This document shows positions 7,093 through 15,844 of a DNA stretch of 31,631 nucleotides, piece after piece. Position 1 is the stretch's first letter; every line of letters starts with the position of its first letter. The translations under genes were made by a program, and so were the position numbers. Location: positions 1 to 31,631 of the forward strand of contig JBBKWX010000062.1 of NCBI GenBank assembly GCA_037969175.1, read 5' to 3'. The stretch comes from JBBKWX01 sp037969175 (lineage in GTDB: Bacteria; Bacteroidota; Bacteroidia; AKYH767-A; JBBKVM01). The notes beneath the pieces were generated by a model. It was not told the origin of the DNA. It ran no database searches and was given only the letters and a program-made list of their open reading frames with translations.

Positions 7093-8346
7093 TTAAAGTT
7101 CCAATAAGAGTTCATTTAGGTCAGTCCCTCCAGTGAGTAATAAAGTTGGTTGCTCCAGCATCTGTTTTACTTTCACAAGAAACCCAACAGATTCTTTACC
7201 ATCAATTATCCTGTGATCATAACTTAATGCAACATACATCATCGGACGGATCTCCACTTTACCATTTATAGCCATCGGTCTATCCACAATATTATGCATT
7301 CCTAATATGGCACTCTGGGGTGGATTGATGATCGGAGTTGACATCAATGATCCAAAAACTCCTCCATTTGTAATTGTAAAAGTACCACCACTCATTTCAT
7401 CCAGACTGAGTTTTCCATCTCTGGCTTTAACAGCAAGAGCAGCAATTGCAGACTCAATACCTGCAAGACTCAATGTTTCAGCACTACGAATATTTGGAAC
7501 CATCAAGCCTTTTGGAGTGCTGACAGCAATACCTATATCGCAGTAGTTATGATATACGATCTCTTCACCATCTATCATTGCATTAACCGCCGGAAATGCG
7601 ATCAAGCTTTCAGTAACAGCTTTCGTGAAGAAACTCATGAACCCAAGACCAACACCGTGCTTCTCTTTGAACTTATCCTTGAATTTTTTTCTGAGTTCCA
7701 TGATAGCAGTCATGTCAACTTCATTGAACGTAGTAAGCATGGCAGTCTCGTTTTTAACTGCAACCAACCGTTGAGCAATTTTTTTACGAAGCTTACTCAT
7801 GCTTTCACGATTCTCGGCTCTGCTTGGAGCAGCTCCGTTAGACGATTTAGAACCGCCTTTCAATGCCGAAAGTACATCCGCTTTTGTTATTCTTCCTCCT
7901 TTACCGGATGCATTTACAACATCCTCTTTAAGGCCTTGCTCTTGCATCATTTTTTTTGCAGCCGGAGAAGGAGTTCCTGAAGCATATGACTTTTCCTGTG
8001 TTTCCTTTTTGACAGCAGGAGCCGGTGCAACATTCGCATCCGCTTTGGATTCTGCTTTTGGCTCTGCCTTTACCGGCTCCTCTTCCTTTACTTTGGCAGC
8101 CGGTGCTTTCGCTGATGTATCGATGGTACAAACTACAGTTCCAACTGCAATTGATTCTCCTTCTTTCACCTTCAAACTGATAGAGCCTGCAGATTCTGCA
8201 TTCAAAGTCAGTGTAGCTTTATCAGAATCGATCTCACACAATTCCTCATCCTTCTCTACATAATCCCCATCCTTTTTTAACCATCTGGAGATCTCTACTT
8301 CGGTAATGGATTCACCCGGACTGGGTACTTTCATTTCTATGATCAT
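7093..8346 (-). CDS. sucB: Dihydrolipoyllysine-residue succinyltransferase (E2 of 2-oxoglutarate dehydrogenase)
   Basis: E2 transfers the succinyl group from E1 via lipoyl-lysine to CoA in the TCA cycle. The 417 residues show the standard layout. An N-terminal lipoyl domain (1-75) carries the lipoylated lysine in a SDKATL motif (Lys43). An Ala/Pro/Lys/Glu-rich swinging linker covers about 78-125. A peripheral-subunit-binding domain (about 127-163, TPSPAAKK to GRITKADVL) follows. The catalytic domain runs to the end with HRIIDG (His378, Asp382). It lies 11 nt downstream of sucA, forming a classical sucAB operon. The E3 component is not in this window. Identification as E2o rather than E2p rests on the sucA neighbour and single lipoyl domain. 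Confidence 0.95.
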   Translation of the reverse strand: MIIEMKVPSPGESITEVEISRWLKKDGDYVEKDEELCEIDSDKATLTLNAESAGSISLKVKEGESIAVGTVVCTIDTSAKAPAAKVKEEEPVKAEPKAESKADANVAPAPAVKKETQEKSYASGTPSPAAKKMMQEQGLKEDVVNASGKGGRITKADVLSALKGGSKSSNGAAPSRAENRESMSKLRKKIAQRLVAVKNETAMLTTFNEVDMTAIMELRKKFKDKFKEKHGVGLGFMSFFTKAVTESLIAFPAVNAMIDGEEIVYHNYCDIGIAVSTPKGLMVPNIRSAETLSLAGIESAIAALAVKARDGKLSLDEMSGGTFTITNGGVFGSLMSTPIINPPQSAILGMHNIVDRPMAINGKVEIRPMMYVALSYDHRIIDGKESVGFLVKVKQMLEQPTLLLTGGTDLNELLLEL

Positions 8347-8357
8347 AATGTCAGATC

Positions 8358-11090
8358 TTATTTAGATGATCTTTTACTTTTTATTCCTAATGCTGTATTG
8401 AGAATTTCCAATTGCTGGATCTCATGATTCTTATGTGAACCGGTAGCCGGACTGGCACTTTCCACACGAGAAATACAATCAATGTTCTTTCCTTTCATAA
8501 CCCGAAGTATGAAAGACCAGGCTCCCATATTCTCAGGTTCTTCCTGAACCCATACAAGCTTTGCTGATTTATATTTTGTCAGGATCTTGTCAAGCTGTGC
8601 AGCCGGAAAAGGATATAATTGTTCAAGTCGGATGATCGCAACATCGGTAACTTTATGTTCCAAACGATGCGCTTCAAGATCATAATAGATCTTACCTGAA
8701 CATAGCAAAACCTTTTTCACCGCAGTAGCTTTCACTTGATCATCACCTATCACTTCAACAAATTTCCCAACAGCTAATTCTTTTAATGTTGAAACACATT
8801 TTGGATGACGAAGCAAACTTTTTGGTGTGAATATGATCAATGGTTTACGAAACTTTCTATGCAATTGTCTTCTCAAAACATGAAAGAAATTTGCAGGAGA
8901 TGTAGCATTGACAATATGCATATTGTTCTCTGCGCACAAGCATAAGAATCGCTCCAGTCGCGCACTGCTATGTTCCGCTCCCTGGCCTTCATAACCATGT
9001 GGTAAGAGCATCACAATACCGTTCATGCGTTTCCATTTATCTTCAGATGAACTAAGATACTGGTCAATGATTATTTGAGCACCATTATTAAAATCACCAA
9101 ATTGTGCTTCCCATAATGTAAGTGTATTTGGAGCTGCAAAAGCATATCCGTAGTCAAAGCCAAGAACACCATATTCACTTAACAATGAATTAAAGATCTG
9201 GAATCCTGCTTGCTTCTTACTGATATTTGAAAGTGGTACATATTGCTCTTCCGAATCTTCAAGACGGATAACGGCATGTCGGTGAGAAAATGTTCCTCGC
9301 TCTACATCCTGACCACTTAATCTGACAGGAAATCCTTCTTCAAGTAAAGTTCCGTAAGCAAGTAATTCTCCCATTGCCCAATCCAATCGACCTGCTCCTT
9401 CAAGCATCTTTTGACGATCAGAAAAAAGTCGTTGTGTCTTATTAAAGAAATCTTTATCAGCAGGTAACTGCGTAATTTTTTTTGCGATCGACCTCAGCTT
9501 CTTTTCATCAAATCCGGTATCAGGAGAAGAGAGAAAATCTTTATCATTTGAAAGACGAAGATCCTTCCATGCACCTTCAAGGAAGGATGTTATCTTAACT
9601 TTTGAATGTTGTTTCGCGTCCGTTAATCGTTCTTGCAACATGTCACGGAAAGCGCTCTCCATCTCTTTTGCAAGTGCCGAATCCAGATCGCCGGAAGTCA
9701 ATAATTTCTGATAATAAATATCACGAGGATTCGGATGTTTCGCAATGGCCTTGTATAATAAAGGTTGCGTGAATCTTGGCTCATCACCTTCATTATGCCC
9801 ATATCTTCTGTAACACAACAAATCGATAAATACATCGCGATGGAATCTTTGTCTGAATTCCATAGCTAGCTTGATGGTATAAACCAATGCTTCGGCATCA
9901 TCTCCGTTAACATGGAAAACAGGAGACAAAGTTACTTTTGCGATATCCGTACAATACGTACTTGATCTGGCATCAATATAATTTGTAGTAAAACCAATCT
10001 GATTATTGATCACAACATGAATAGTTCCTCCTGTACGATACCCTTTAAGTTTCGACATTTGAATCACTTCATATACGATGCCCTGAGCTGCAATTGCAGC
10101 ATCACCATGAATCAATATAGCAGAGATCTTATTATTATCACCGTTATATTTTTGATCTATTTTTGCTCTAACGATCCCCTGAACTACAGGATCTACCGCT
10201 TCAAGATGAGAAGGATTCGGTGTAAGACTGATATGGACTGACTTTCCTTGAGTTGTTTGGACATCCGTAGTGTATCCTAAATGATACTTTACATCTCCAT
10301 CAAACTTTTGATCATCATATTCTCCTCCATTAAATTCCGAAAAGATATCCTCGTAAGTTTTGTTCAATGTATTAGCAAGTACATTCAAACGACCGCGATG
10401 AGACATGCCAATAACAAACTCTTCAATTCCATGATCAGCTCCGATCTCTATAATAGAATCTAGAGCAGGGATCAAAGTTTCAGCACCTTCCAGTGAAAAT
10501 CTTTTCTGTCCGACAAATTTGGTATGCAGAAAATTCTCAAATACAACAGCCTCATTCAGCTTATGGAAGATCCTTCGTTTTTCATCATGACTTAAATTTG
10601 GAGTATTTTTTACCGACTCCATTTTTATTTCAAGCCACTTAGTAATATCCGGATTCCGAATATATTTATATTCAGCACCAATACTCTGACAATACGTTTG
10701 CTCCAAATGAGAGATGATATAGCTCAAAGTGGATGGTCCGACGCCAAGCTCAGAACCCGCTTGAAAGATGGTTTCCAGATCGGAATCTTCCAATCCGAAA
10801 TTTTTATAGTCTAAAGTAGGCCAGTACTTTCTTCTTTCTCTAACAGGGTTGGTCTTAGTAAATAAATGTCCACGAATTCTATATCCATTTATCAAATTGA
10901 TAACATTGAATTCTTTCTGTACCTGCACAGGCACAGATCCAACATCATCATAATTGCTTCTGGCAAAGTCAAATCCTTCAAAGAATTTCTGCCAGGATTC
11001 TTCAACCTGTCCCGGATCCTTTTTAAATTGATTGTACAACTCATCAATAGTTGAGCTGTGTGCTGCATTCAGGTAAGAAAATTTGTCCAT
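8358..11090 (-). CDS. sucA: 2-oxoglutarate dehydrogenase E1 component
   Basis: This thiamin diphosphate enzyme decarboxylates 2-oxoglutarate and loads the E2 lipoyl arm. From the chosen start it has 910 residues, close to the family length. It starts with the short E2-interaction segment (FSYLNAAHS...ELYNQFKKDPGQVEESWQKFF). Downstream are the SHRGRLNVL and ThDP-binding GDAAIAAQG...NNQIGF motifs, the RRYGHNEGDEP segment, the FSHRHAV active-site region, and the LLPHGYEGQGAEHSS segment of the second domain. A longer frame begins at a TTG at 11117, but that codon lies inside the predicted -7 box (11115-11122). The ATG at 11090, which begins MDKFSYL, is therefore preferred. Co-transcribed with sucB. 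Confidence 0.95.
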   Translation of the reverse strand: MDKFSYLNAAHSSTIDELYNQFKKDPGQVEESWQKFFEGFDFARSNYDDVGSVPVQVQKEFNVINLINGYRIRGHLFTKTNPVRERRKYWPTLDYKNFGLEDSDLETIFQAGSELGVGPSTLSYIISHLEQTYCQSIGAEYKYIRNPDITKWLEIKMESVKNTPNLSHDEKRRIFHKLNEAVVFENFLHTKFVGQKRFSLEGAETLIPALDSIIEIGADHGIEEFVIGMSHRGRLNVLANTLNKTYEDIFSEFNGGEYDDQKFDGDVKYHLGYTTDVQTTQGKSVHISLTPNPSHLEAVDPVVQGIVRAKIDQKYNGDNNKISAILIHGDAAIAAQGIVYEVIQMSKLKGYRTGGTIHVVINNQIGFTTNYIDARSSTYCTDIAKVTLSPVFHVNGDDAEALVYTIKLAMEFRQRFHRDVFIDLLCYRRYGHNEGDEPRFTQPLLYKAIAKHPNPRDIYYQKLLTSGDLDSALAKEMESAFRDMLQERLTDAKQHSKVKITSFLEGAWKDLRLSNDKDFLSSPDTGFDEKKLRSIAKKITQLPADKDFFNKTQRLFSDRQKMLEGAGRLDWAMGELLAYGTLLEEGFPVRLSGQDVERGTFSHRHAVIRLEDSEEQYVPLSNISKKQAGFQIFNSLLSEYGVLGFDYGYAFAAPNTLTLWEAQFGDFNNGAQIIIDQYLSSSEDKWKRMNGIVMLLPHGYEGQGAEHSSARLERFLCLCAENNMHIVNATSPANFFHVLRRQLHRKFRKPLIIFTPKSLLRHPKCVSTLKELAVGKFVEVIGDDQVKATAVKKVLLCSGKIYYDLEAHRLEHKVTDVAIIRLEQLYPFPAAQLDKILTKYKSAKLVWVQEEPENMGAWSFILRVMKGKNIDCISRVESASPATGSHKNHEIQQLEILNTALGIKSKRSSK

Positions 11091-11114
11091 CTGTAAGTGC
11101 CAAACGATAAAGCA

Positions 11115-11122
11115 CAAAGCTA
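11115..11122 (-). promoter_or_regulatory. -7 element of the sucAB operon
   Basis: On the minus strand TAGCTTTG matches TAnnTTTG exactly and lies about 25 nt upstream of the sucA ATG at 11090. No clear -33 TTG is at the standard distance. The element decides the sucA start, because the alternative TTG codon falls inside it. Confidence 0.45.
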
Positions 11123-11280
11123 CAAATAATTTACTTTTGAGTTTTCTCTAATCAAATCAGTTTCTTAATTTCAAAAAGTCATATTTTAGTCAGAGATTAA
11201 ATAAAATGGATTTACTTTGGAGAAAATAATGGTATCATACAGAAGTATATAGTAGAATTTCGAGTAAATCCTTCCGAAAC

Positions 11281-14145
11281 ATGCATATAAACAAACACTT
11301 AACAGCATTTCTCACCCTTTTCGTGATACTGTGTTTTTTAGCTATTGAGAGCAATGCTCAAGTTTTGACCGGAACCATAAGAGACAGCAAGACCAATGAA
11401 ACTCTCATAGGAGCTACTATTGGAATCAAAGGAACCAATATCGGTGGTGTCACTGACATAAATGGAAAATTCAGTATTCAGGTTGGTCAAGATGCACCTT
11501 TCACCGTGGTTGTGCTTTATCTGGGGTACCAAAGTCAGGATGTCAAAGTAACAAGCCTGGCCACTCCATTGACAATTAAATTAGTTTCAGATGAGTTTGT
11601 CATAAAAGAGGTTGAGATCGTTGGCAGCAGAATTTCTGAAAAACAAAAAGAAGCTCCATTGACCATCGAATCAATGGATATCATTGCGATCAAAGAAACA
11701 CCGGCAGCGAATTTCTATGAGGGACTGGGTCAATTAAAAGGAGTTGATCTGACTTCGGCCAGTATGGGATTTAAAGTCATTAATACAAGGGGTTTCAACA
11801 GCACCAGTCCTGTAAGATCATTGCAGATCATTGATGGAGTTGACAATCAAGCGCCCGGACTGAATTTCTCATTAGGTAATTTCCTGGGTGCCTCAGAGTT
11901 GGATATTCTAAAAGTGGATCTGGTTGTTGGAGCAAGCTCCGCTTTTTACGGACCCAATGCTTTTAATGGAGTAATCAGTATGCAAACCAAAAGTCCTTTT
12001 TATCATGAAGGCTTAAGTGTGATGACCAAAGCCGGAGAAAGAGGTTTGCTCGAAAGTGCGATCCGTTATGCACATGTTTTTCAAAACAAAAACGGGATTG
12101 ACAAATTTGCTTATAAACTGAATCTCTATTTCATGCGGGCCAATGACTGGGAAGCGGATAATATGGATCCCACACCTCAGAGTACAGTTGGGAGAAGTAA
12201 TCCGGGTGGTTATGATGCAGTAAACAGATATGGAGATGAGAATTTAACAAGAGGTATTAACAATGCGACAAGTTTGAACCAGCAAGTTGGTAATCCTGGA
12301 CTTGGTCGTTGGCATCGAACAGGGTATATGGAGTCGGATCTGGTTGATTATAATAGTCGGAATCTAAAAGCAGCCGGTACTTTTGTTTACAGGATCAAAC
12401 CTGATGTTGAACTTACATATGCGTCCAGTTTTGGGACAGGGACAACCGTTTATCAAGGGGATAACAGATATAGCCTCAAAGACATTTTATTTTTCCAGAA
12501 CAGAATCGAATTAGCTAAGCCCGGTAAAAGTTTCATTAGAGCATATGCCACACATGAGGATGCAGGAAATTCATACGATGCTGTTTTTACTGCTTTTTTA
12601 TTGCAGGGACAAGTGAAAAGTGATGCAAACTGGAGCAGGGACTATAGGAATTACTGGAGTCAAAAGATAGCTGCAAAAGTTAGAAACCTACCTGGATATC
12701 CTACATTTACTTTTGGTCAACCCTTTAACTTCGATCAGGCAAATGCTGTTTTAGCTTTATATTCTGACTCCTTACTTTTATGGCATTCACAAGCTTCTAC
12801 TGTTGCAAATGGAACCAACATACAAGGCGACAAAGGTTATCTTGTTCCCGGCACAGCTGCTTTTGACAGTGCATTTGCTTCGATAACCTCAAGAACAGTT
12901 TTTGGTGAAGGCGGATCAAAATTTTATGATAAATCAGCCTTGTATCATGTGCATGCTGAAAATAAATTCTCAAAATTAAAGTTTGGAAATATTGACAAGG
13001 ATCTTGGTCTGGAAGTTACGACCGGCGCTAATTACCGACTATATGCTCCCAATTCTCAAGGAACTATTTTTAGTGATACCAGCGGCAGGAAAATTACAAA
13101 TTCCGAGTTTGGTGCATACTTGGGTCTGGAGAAAAAATTTGTTAGTGATAAATTAAAGATCAATTTAACGGGTCGGCTGGACAAAAATGAAAATTTCGAT
13201 TTCATCGTTTCTCCTGCAGCATCTGCCGTATACTCTATTAACAAAGACAATGTTTTTAGACTATCCTTTTCATCTGCTATCCGGAATCCTACACTGGCCG
13301 ATCAATATTTATATTATAATGTAGGAAGAGCAATTCTATTGGGTAATGTGAATGGAAAAGACAGTATTGCAACAGTTGAATCATTGATAGATTATTTTGA
13401 TTCTGCAACGCTTGATCCTTCCAAACTTGTTTATTTCACAGCAGACCCTATCCGTCCTGAAAAAGTAAAATCTGTAGAGGTCGGTTATCGCACAACTTTT
13501 CTTAAAAATATTTTCTTTGATGCAAGCTATTACTTTAGCTTCTATACTGATTTCATCGGATACAAATTAGGTGCAGGTGACATTGTCTTTGACCCTGCAA
13601 CTCCTAACTTCATCAGTAAGCTCCAGTTTTACAGAATTGCTGCTAACGCTGCTGATCTTGTAACGACTCAAGGTTTTTCTGCCGGACTGAATTACTACTT
13701 TAAAAAGTTTTATGGATTAAGCGGGAATTATTCCTGGAATGAATTGAATAAGCAAGGTTCTGAGGATCCTATCATTCCTGCATTCAATACACCCAGAAAT
13801 AAGTATAATATTGGCTTCAATGGAAGAGAGATCGATTCTTATTTTACATTATTGAATTTCATAAGTGATAAACTCAGCTTCCCGGTAAAGAATATTGGCT
13901 TCAGCATAAATTATAAGTGGGTTCAGGGTTTTGATTATGAAGGTTCACCACAATTTACCGGATATGTACCTTCTTATGATATGGTAGATTTGCAGGTAAA
14001 TAAAAAAGTTCCGGCAATCAATACAACATTTAAAGTTGGTGCCAGCAATGTGCTGAACAATATGAAATATCAGGTTTATGGAGGTCCTGCAATCGGCAGA
14101 CTAGCCTATTTCTCAGTACTGGTAGATCTTGAAGCAAAAAAATAA
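11281..14145 (+). CDS. TonB-dependent outer-membrane receptor with carboxypeptidase-regulatory-like domain
   Basis: The 954-residue outer-membrane transporter has a signal peptide (about 1-26, ending SNAQ). A CarboxypepD_reg-like beta-sandwich follows (about 29-108, GTIRDSKTNETLIGATIGIKGT), typical of Bacteroidota SusC/CirA-type receptors. Next come the plug domain (about 120-235, with RSLQIIDGVDNQAP and GASSAFYGPNAFNGVI) and a 22-strand-type barrel to the C-terminus. Such receptors import substrates using TonB/ExbBD energy. No SusD partner is adjacent; instead a secreted alpha/beta-hydrolase-fold protein follows after 63 nt. The substrate cannot be read from sequence. A -7-like TACTTTTG lies at 11132-11139 without a matching -33, so promoter assignment is uncertain. 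Confidence 0.9.
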   Translation: MHINKHLTAFLTLFVILCFLAIESNAQVLTGTIRDSKTNETLIGATIGIKGTNIGGVTDINGKFSIQVGQDAPFTVVVLYLGYQSQDVKVTSLATPLTIKLVSDEFVIKEVEIVGSRISEKQKEAPLTIESMDIIAIKETPAANFYEGLGQLKGVDLTSASMGFKVINTRGFNSTSPVRSLQIIDGVDNQAPGLNFSLGNFLGASELDILKVDLVVGASSAFYGPNAFNGVISMQTKSPFYHEGLSVMTKAGERGLLESAIRYAHVFQNKNGIDKFAYKLNLYFMRANDWEADNMDPTPQSTVGRSNPGGYDAVNRYGDENLTRGINNATSLNQQVGNPGLGRWHRTGYMESDLVDYNSRNLKAAGTFVYRIKPDVELTYASSFGTGTTVYQGDNRYSLKDILFFQNRIELAKPGKSFIRAYATHEDAGNSYDAVFTAFLLQGQVKSDANWSRDYRNYWSQKIAAKVRNLPGYPTFTFGQPFNFDQANAVLALYSDSLLLWHSQASTVANGTNIQGDKGYLVPGTAAFDSAFASITSRTVFGEGGSKFYDKSALYHVHAENKFSKLKFGNIDKDLGLEVTTGANYRLYAPNSQGTIFSDTSGRKITNSEFGAYLGLEKKFVSDKLKINLTGRLDKNENFDFIVSPAASAVYSINKDNVFRLSFSSAIRNPTLADQYLYYNVGRAILLGNVNGKDSIATVESLIDYFDSATLDPSKLVYFTADPIRPEKVKSVEVGYRTTFLKNIFFDASYYFSFYTDFIGYKLGAGDIVFDPATPNFISKLQFYRIAANAADLVTTQGFSAGLNYYFKKFYGLSGNYSWNELNKQGSEDPIIPAFNTPRNKYNIGFNGREIDSYFTLLNFISDKLSFPVKNIGFSINYKWVQGFDYEGSPQFTGYVPSYDMVDLQVNKKVPAINTTFKVGASNVLNNMKYQVYGGPAIGRLAYFSVLVDLEAKK

Positions 14146-14176
14146 TTGATAACCAATTTAACAATTCATATCTTTA
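14146..14176 (+). promoter_or_regulatory. Possible promoter of the secreted hydrolase-like gene
   Basis: TTG at 14146-14148, directly after the receptor stop codon, is followed after 20 nt by TATCTTTA (14169-14176). This is one mismatch from TAnnTTTG. It could give the downstream gene its own, stronger transcription. Confidence 0.4.
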
Positions 14177-14208
14177 AAATGTAATTACACGAAAATTAAA
14201 AAATCAAG

Positions 14209-15687
14209 ATGAAAAAAACTTTACTCTCATTGTTATGCAGTGGATTGTTTCTAGCCGGAAACAGTGCTTATGCCCAGCGTTACCTCACAGAAGTATTTCC
14301 TGTTGTACAGGTCACTTCAGATATAATTTATGGTAACAATATCTCTGTGCTGACAGGATCGCCTGCTCCACAGGATCTAAAGATGGATGTGTATGAACCA
14401 TTTGGTGATACGGAAACGGCCCGTCCAATGATCATCTTTCTTCATACCGGATCTTTTCTTCCTTTTCCTTTAAATGGAACTCCAACAGGTACTCGCACAG
14501 ACAGTACAGTTGTTGAAATGTGCAAACAATTTGCAAGACGAGGATATGTTGCCGTTGCAATGAGCTATCGTTTAGGTTGGAATCCTGCTTCAGGTGACCA
14601 GGATGTACGTACCGGAACATTGTTGAATGCTGTATATAGAGCAATTCATGATGCAAAAACATGTGTTCGTTACTTCCGCAAAGAAGCTGCTGTAAATGGT
14701 AACCCATTCAAAATTGATCTGAGTCGCATTATAGTTGGTGGACAAGGTTCTGGTGGATATGTTGCATTTGCTTATGCTTCGCTTGATAAAGTTTCTGAGA
14801 TCCAATTGTCCAAATTCATCAATTTCAATACCGCACCGCCTACTCCATATATTAACCAGGCTCTGTCAGGTAATTTTGAAGGTACGGATGCAACGCCATT
14901 GAATACGCCAAATCACGTTGGATACAGCTCATCTATCGATATGGTGTTCAACCTGGGTGGCGCAATGGGCGACAGTATTTGGCTTGAAGCCGGTGATGTT
15001 CCTATGGTAGCATTCCATGTTCCAAGTGATCCATTTGCACCTTATGATTATGGTGCGGTTATCGTTCCAACAAATGGAAACTTTGTTGTAAACGTTACAG
15101 GCAGCTATGGAACCATTCGTCGTGCGAATATGCTTGGTAATAACGTGAGTTTGGAAAACCCGCTTGCTCCTTATACTGATGTATATTCTGTTCGTGCCAA
15201 CTCTATCAATGACGGTCACAAAGGCTTATTCCCATTATATCTTCCGGGTCCACAAGCTGGTCCATGGGAATGGTGGGATCCTTCAAATCCAAATCACAAT
15301 GCCGGTTTGATGACAAATCCAAACATGTCGAAAGCAAAAGGAATAGCCTATATTGATTCTATCCAAGGTTATCTTGCTCCTAGAATGGTTCAGGTAACTA
15401 AATTACCGGGATACATCACTACCGGGATCTCTACTGTTTCAAACCATGTAGAAGTTGGAACCTATCCTAACCCATCACGCGAAGAAGTAACTTTCCGCAG
15501 CGTTTCTGCTTCAAATATGATCCGTATCATCGAAGTAAGAGATATGACCGGTCGTATCGTTTATTCTAATAACAATGTTGGAGCTGATCGTATCACAGTT
15601 CCTGTAACAGAATTTTCAAATGGAATCTATGTTGCCAGGATCGTAAGCGATAATTCTGAACAAAGCACAAAATTGATCAAACAATAA
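14209..15687 (+). CDS. Secreted alpha/beta-hydrolase-fold protein with T9SS sorting domain
   Basis: At 492 residues, it has a signal peptide (1-22, ending AYAQ), an esterase-like alpha/beta-hydrolase domain (about 50-400) and a C-terminal T9SS type A domain starting YPNPS at 419. The fold is shown by PMIIFLHTGSF (73-83, oxyanion-hole strand) and RIIVGGQGSGGY (173-184, nucleophile elbow). The expected GxSxG reads GQGSG (178-182). The nucleophile position is thus Gly, unless Ser181 serves in a shifted elbow. VPSDPFAPYDYG could carry the acid residue. Arginine codons are often CGT/CGC, whereas neighbouring genes favour AGA/AGG, suggesting high expression. It may act with the upstream receptor. 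A strong terminator follows. Enzyme activity is uncertain. Confidence 0.7.
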   Translation: MKKTLLSLLCSGLFLAGNSAYAQRYLTEVFPVVQVTSDIIYGNNISVLTGSPAPQDLKMDVYEPFGDTETARPMIIFLHTGSFLPFPLNGTPTGTRTDSTVVEMCKQFARRGYVAVAMSYRLGWNPASGDQDVRTGTLLNAVYRAIHDAKTCVRYFRKEAAVNGNPFKIDLSRIIVGGQGSGGYVAFAYASLDKVSEIQLSKFINFNTAPPTPYINQALSGNFEGTDATPLNTPNHVGYSSSIDMVFNLGGAMGDSIWLEAGDVPMVAFHVPSDPFAPYDYGAVIVPTNGNFVVNVTGSYGTIRRANMLGNNVSLENPLAPYTDVYSVRANSINDGHKGLFPLYLPGPQAGPWEWWDPSNPNHNAGLMTNPNMSKAKGIAYIDSIQGYLAPRMVQVTKLPGYITTGISTVSNHVEVGTYPNPSREEVTFRSVSASNMIRIIEVRDMTGRIVYSNNNVGADRITVPVTEFSNGIYVARIVSDNSEQSTKLIKQ

Positions 15688-15705
15688 GTACTTGATCTGT
15701 AATAC

Positions 15706-15737
15706 AAAAAGACCGGCCCTGTGCCGGTCTTTTTTTT
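15706..15737 (+). terminator. Strong rho-independent terminator
   Basis: GACCGGC (15711-15717) pairs with GCCGGTC (15723-15729) around a 5-nt loop, extended by an A5/T run pairing. An eight-T tract ends at 15737. It closes the receptor/hydrolase unit and separates it from the CotH gene. Confidence 0.9.
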
Positions 15738-15844
15738 GTTTTGATACATTCCAACAGAAATGTTAACTAAATGTTAAATCAAACGAAGGATTAAATTCTA
15801 CTAGTCGTCTAAACCATATAATGTTGAACCATCCTCCAATAAAA

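Noticed and set aside
7307..8263. Three open frames on the plus strand across the E2 gene
   Set aside because: They lie opposite the clear lipoyl and catalytic domains of sucB and show composition typical of antisense shadows.
11091..11117. N-terminal extension of sucA from a TTG codon
   Set aside because: The codon falls inside a TAnnTTTG promoter element, and the extra residues do not resemble E1 N-termini.
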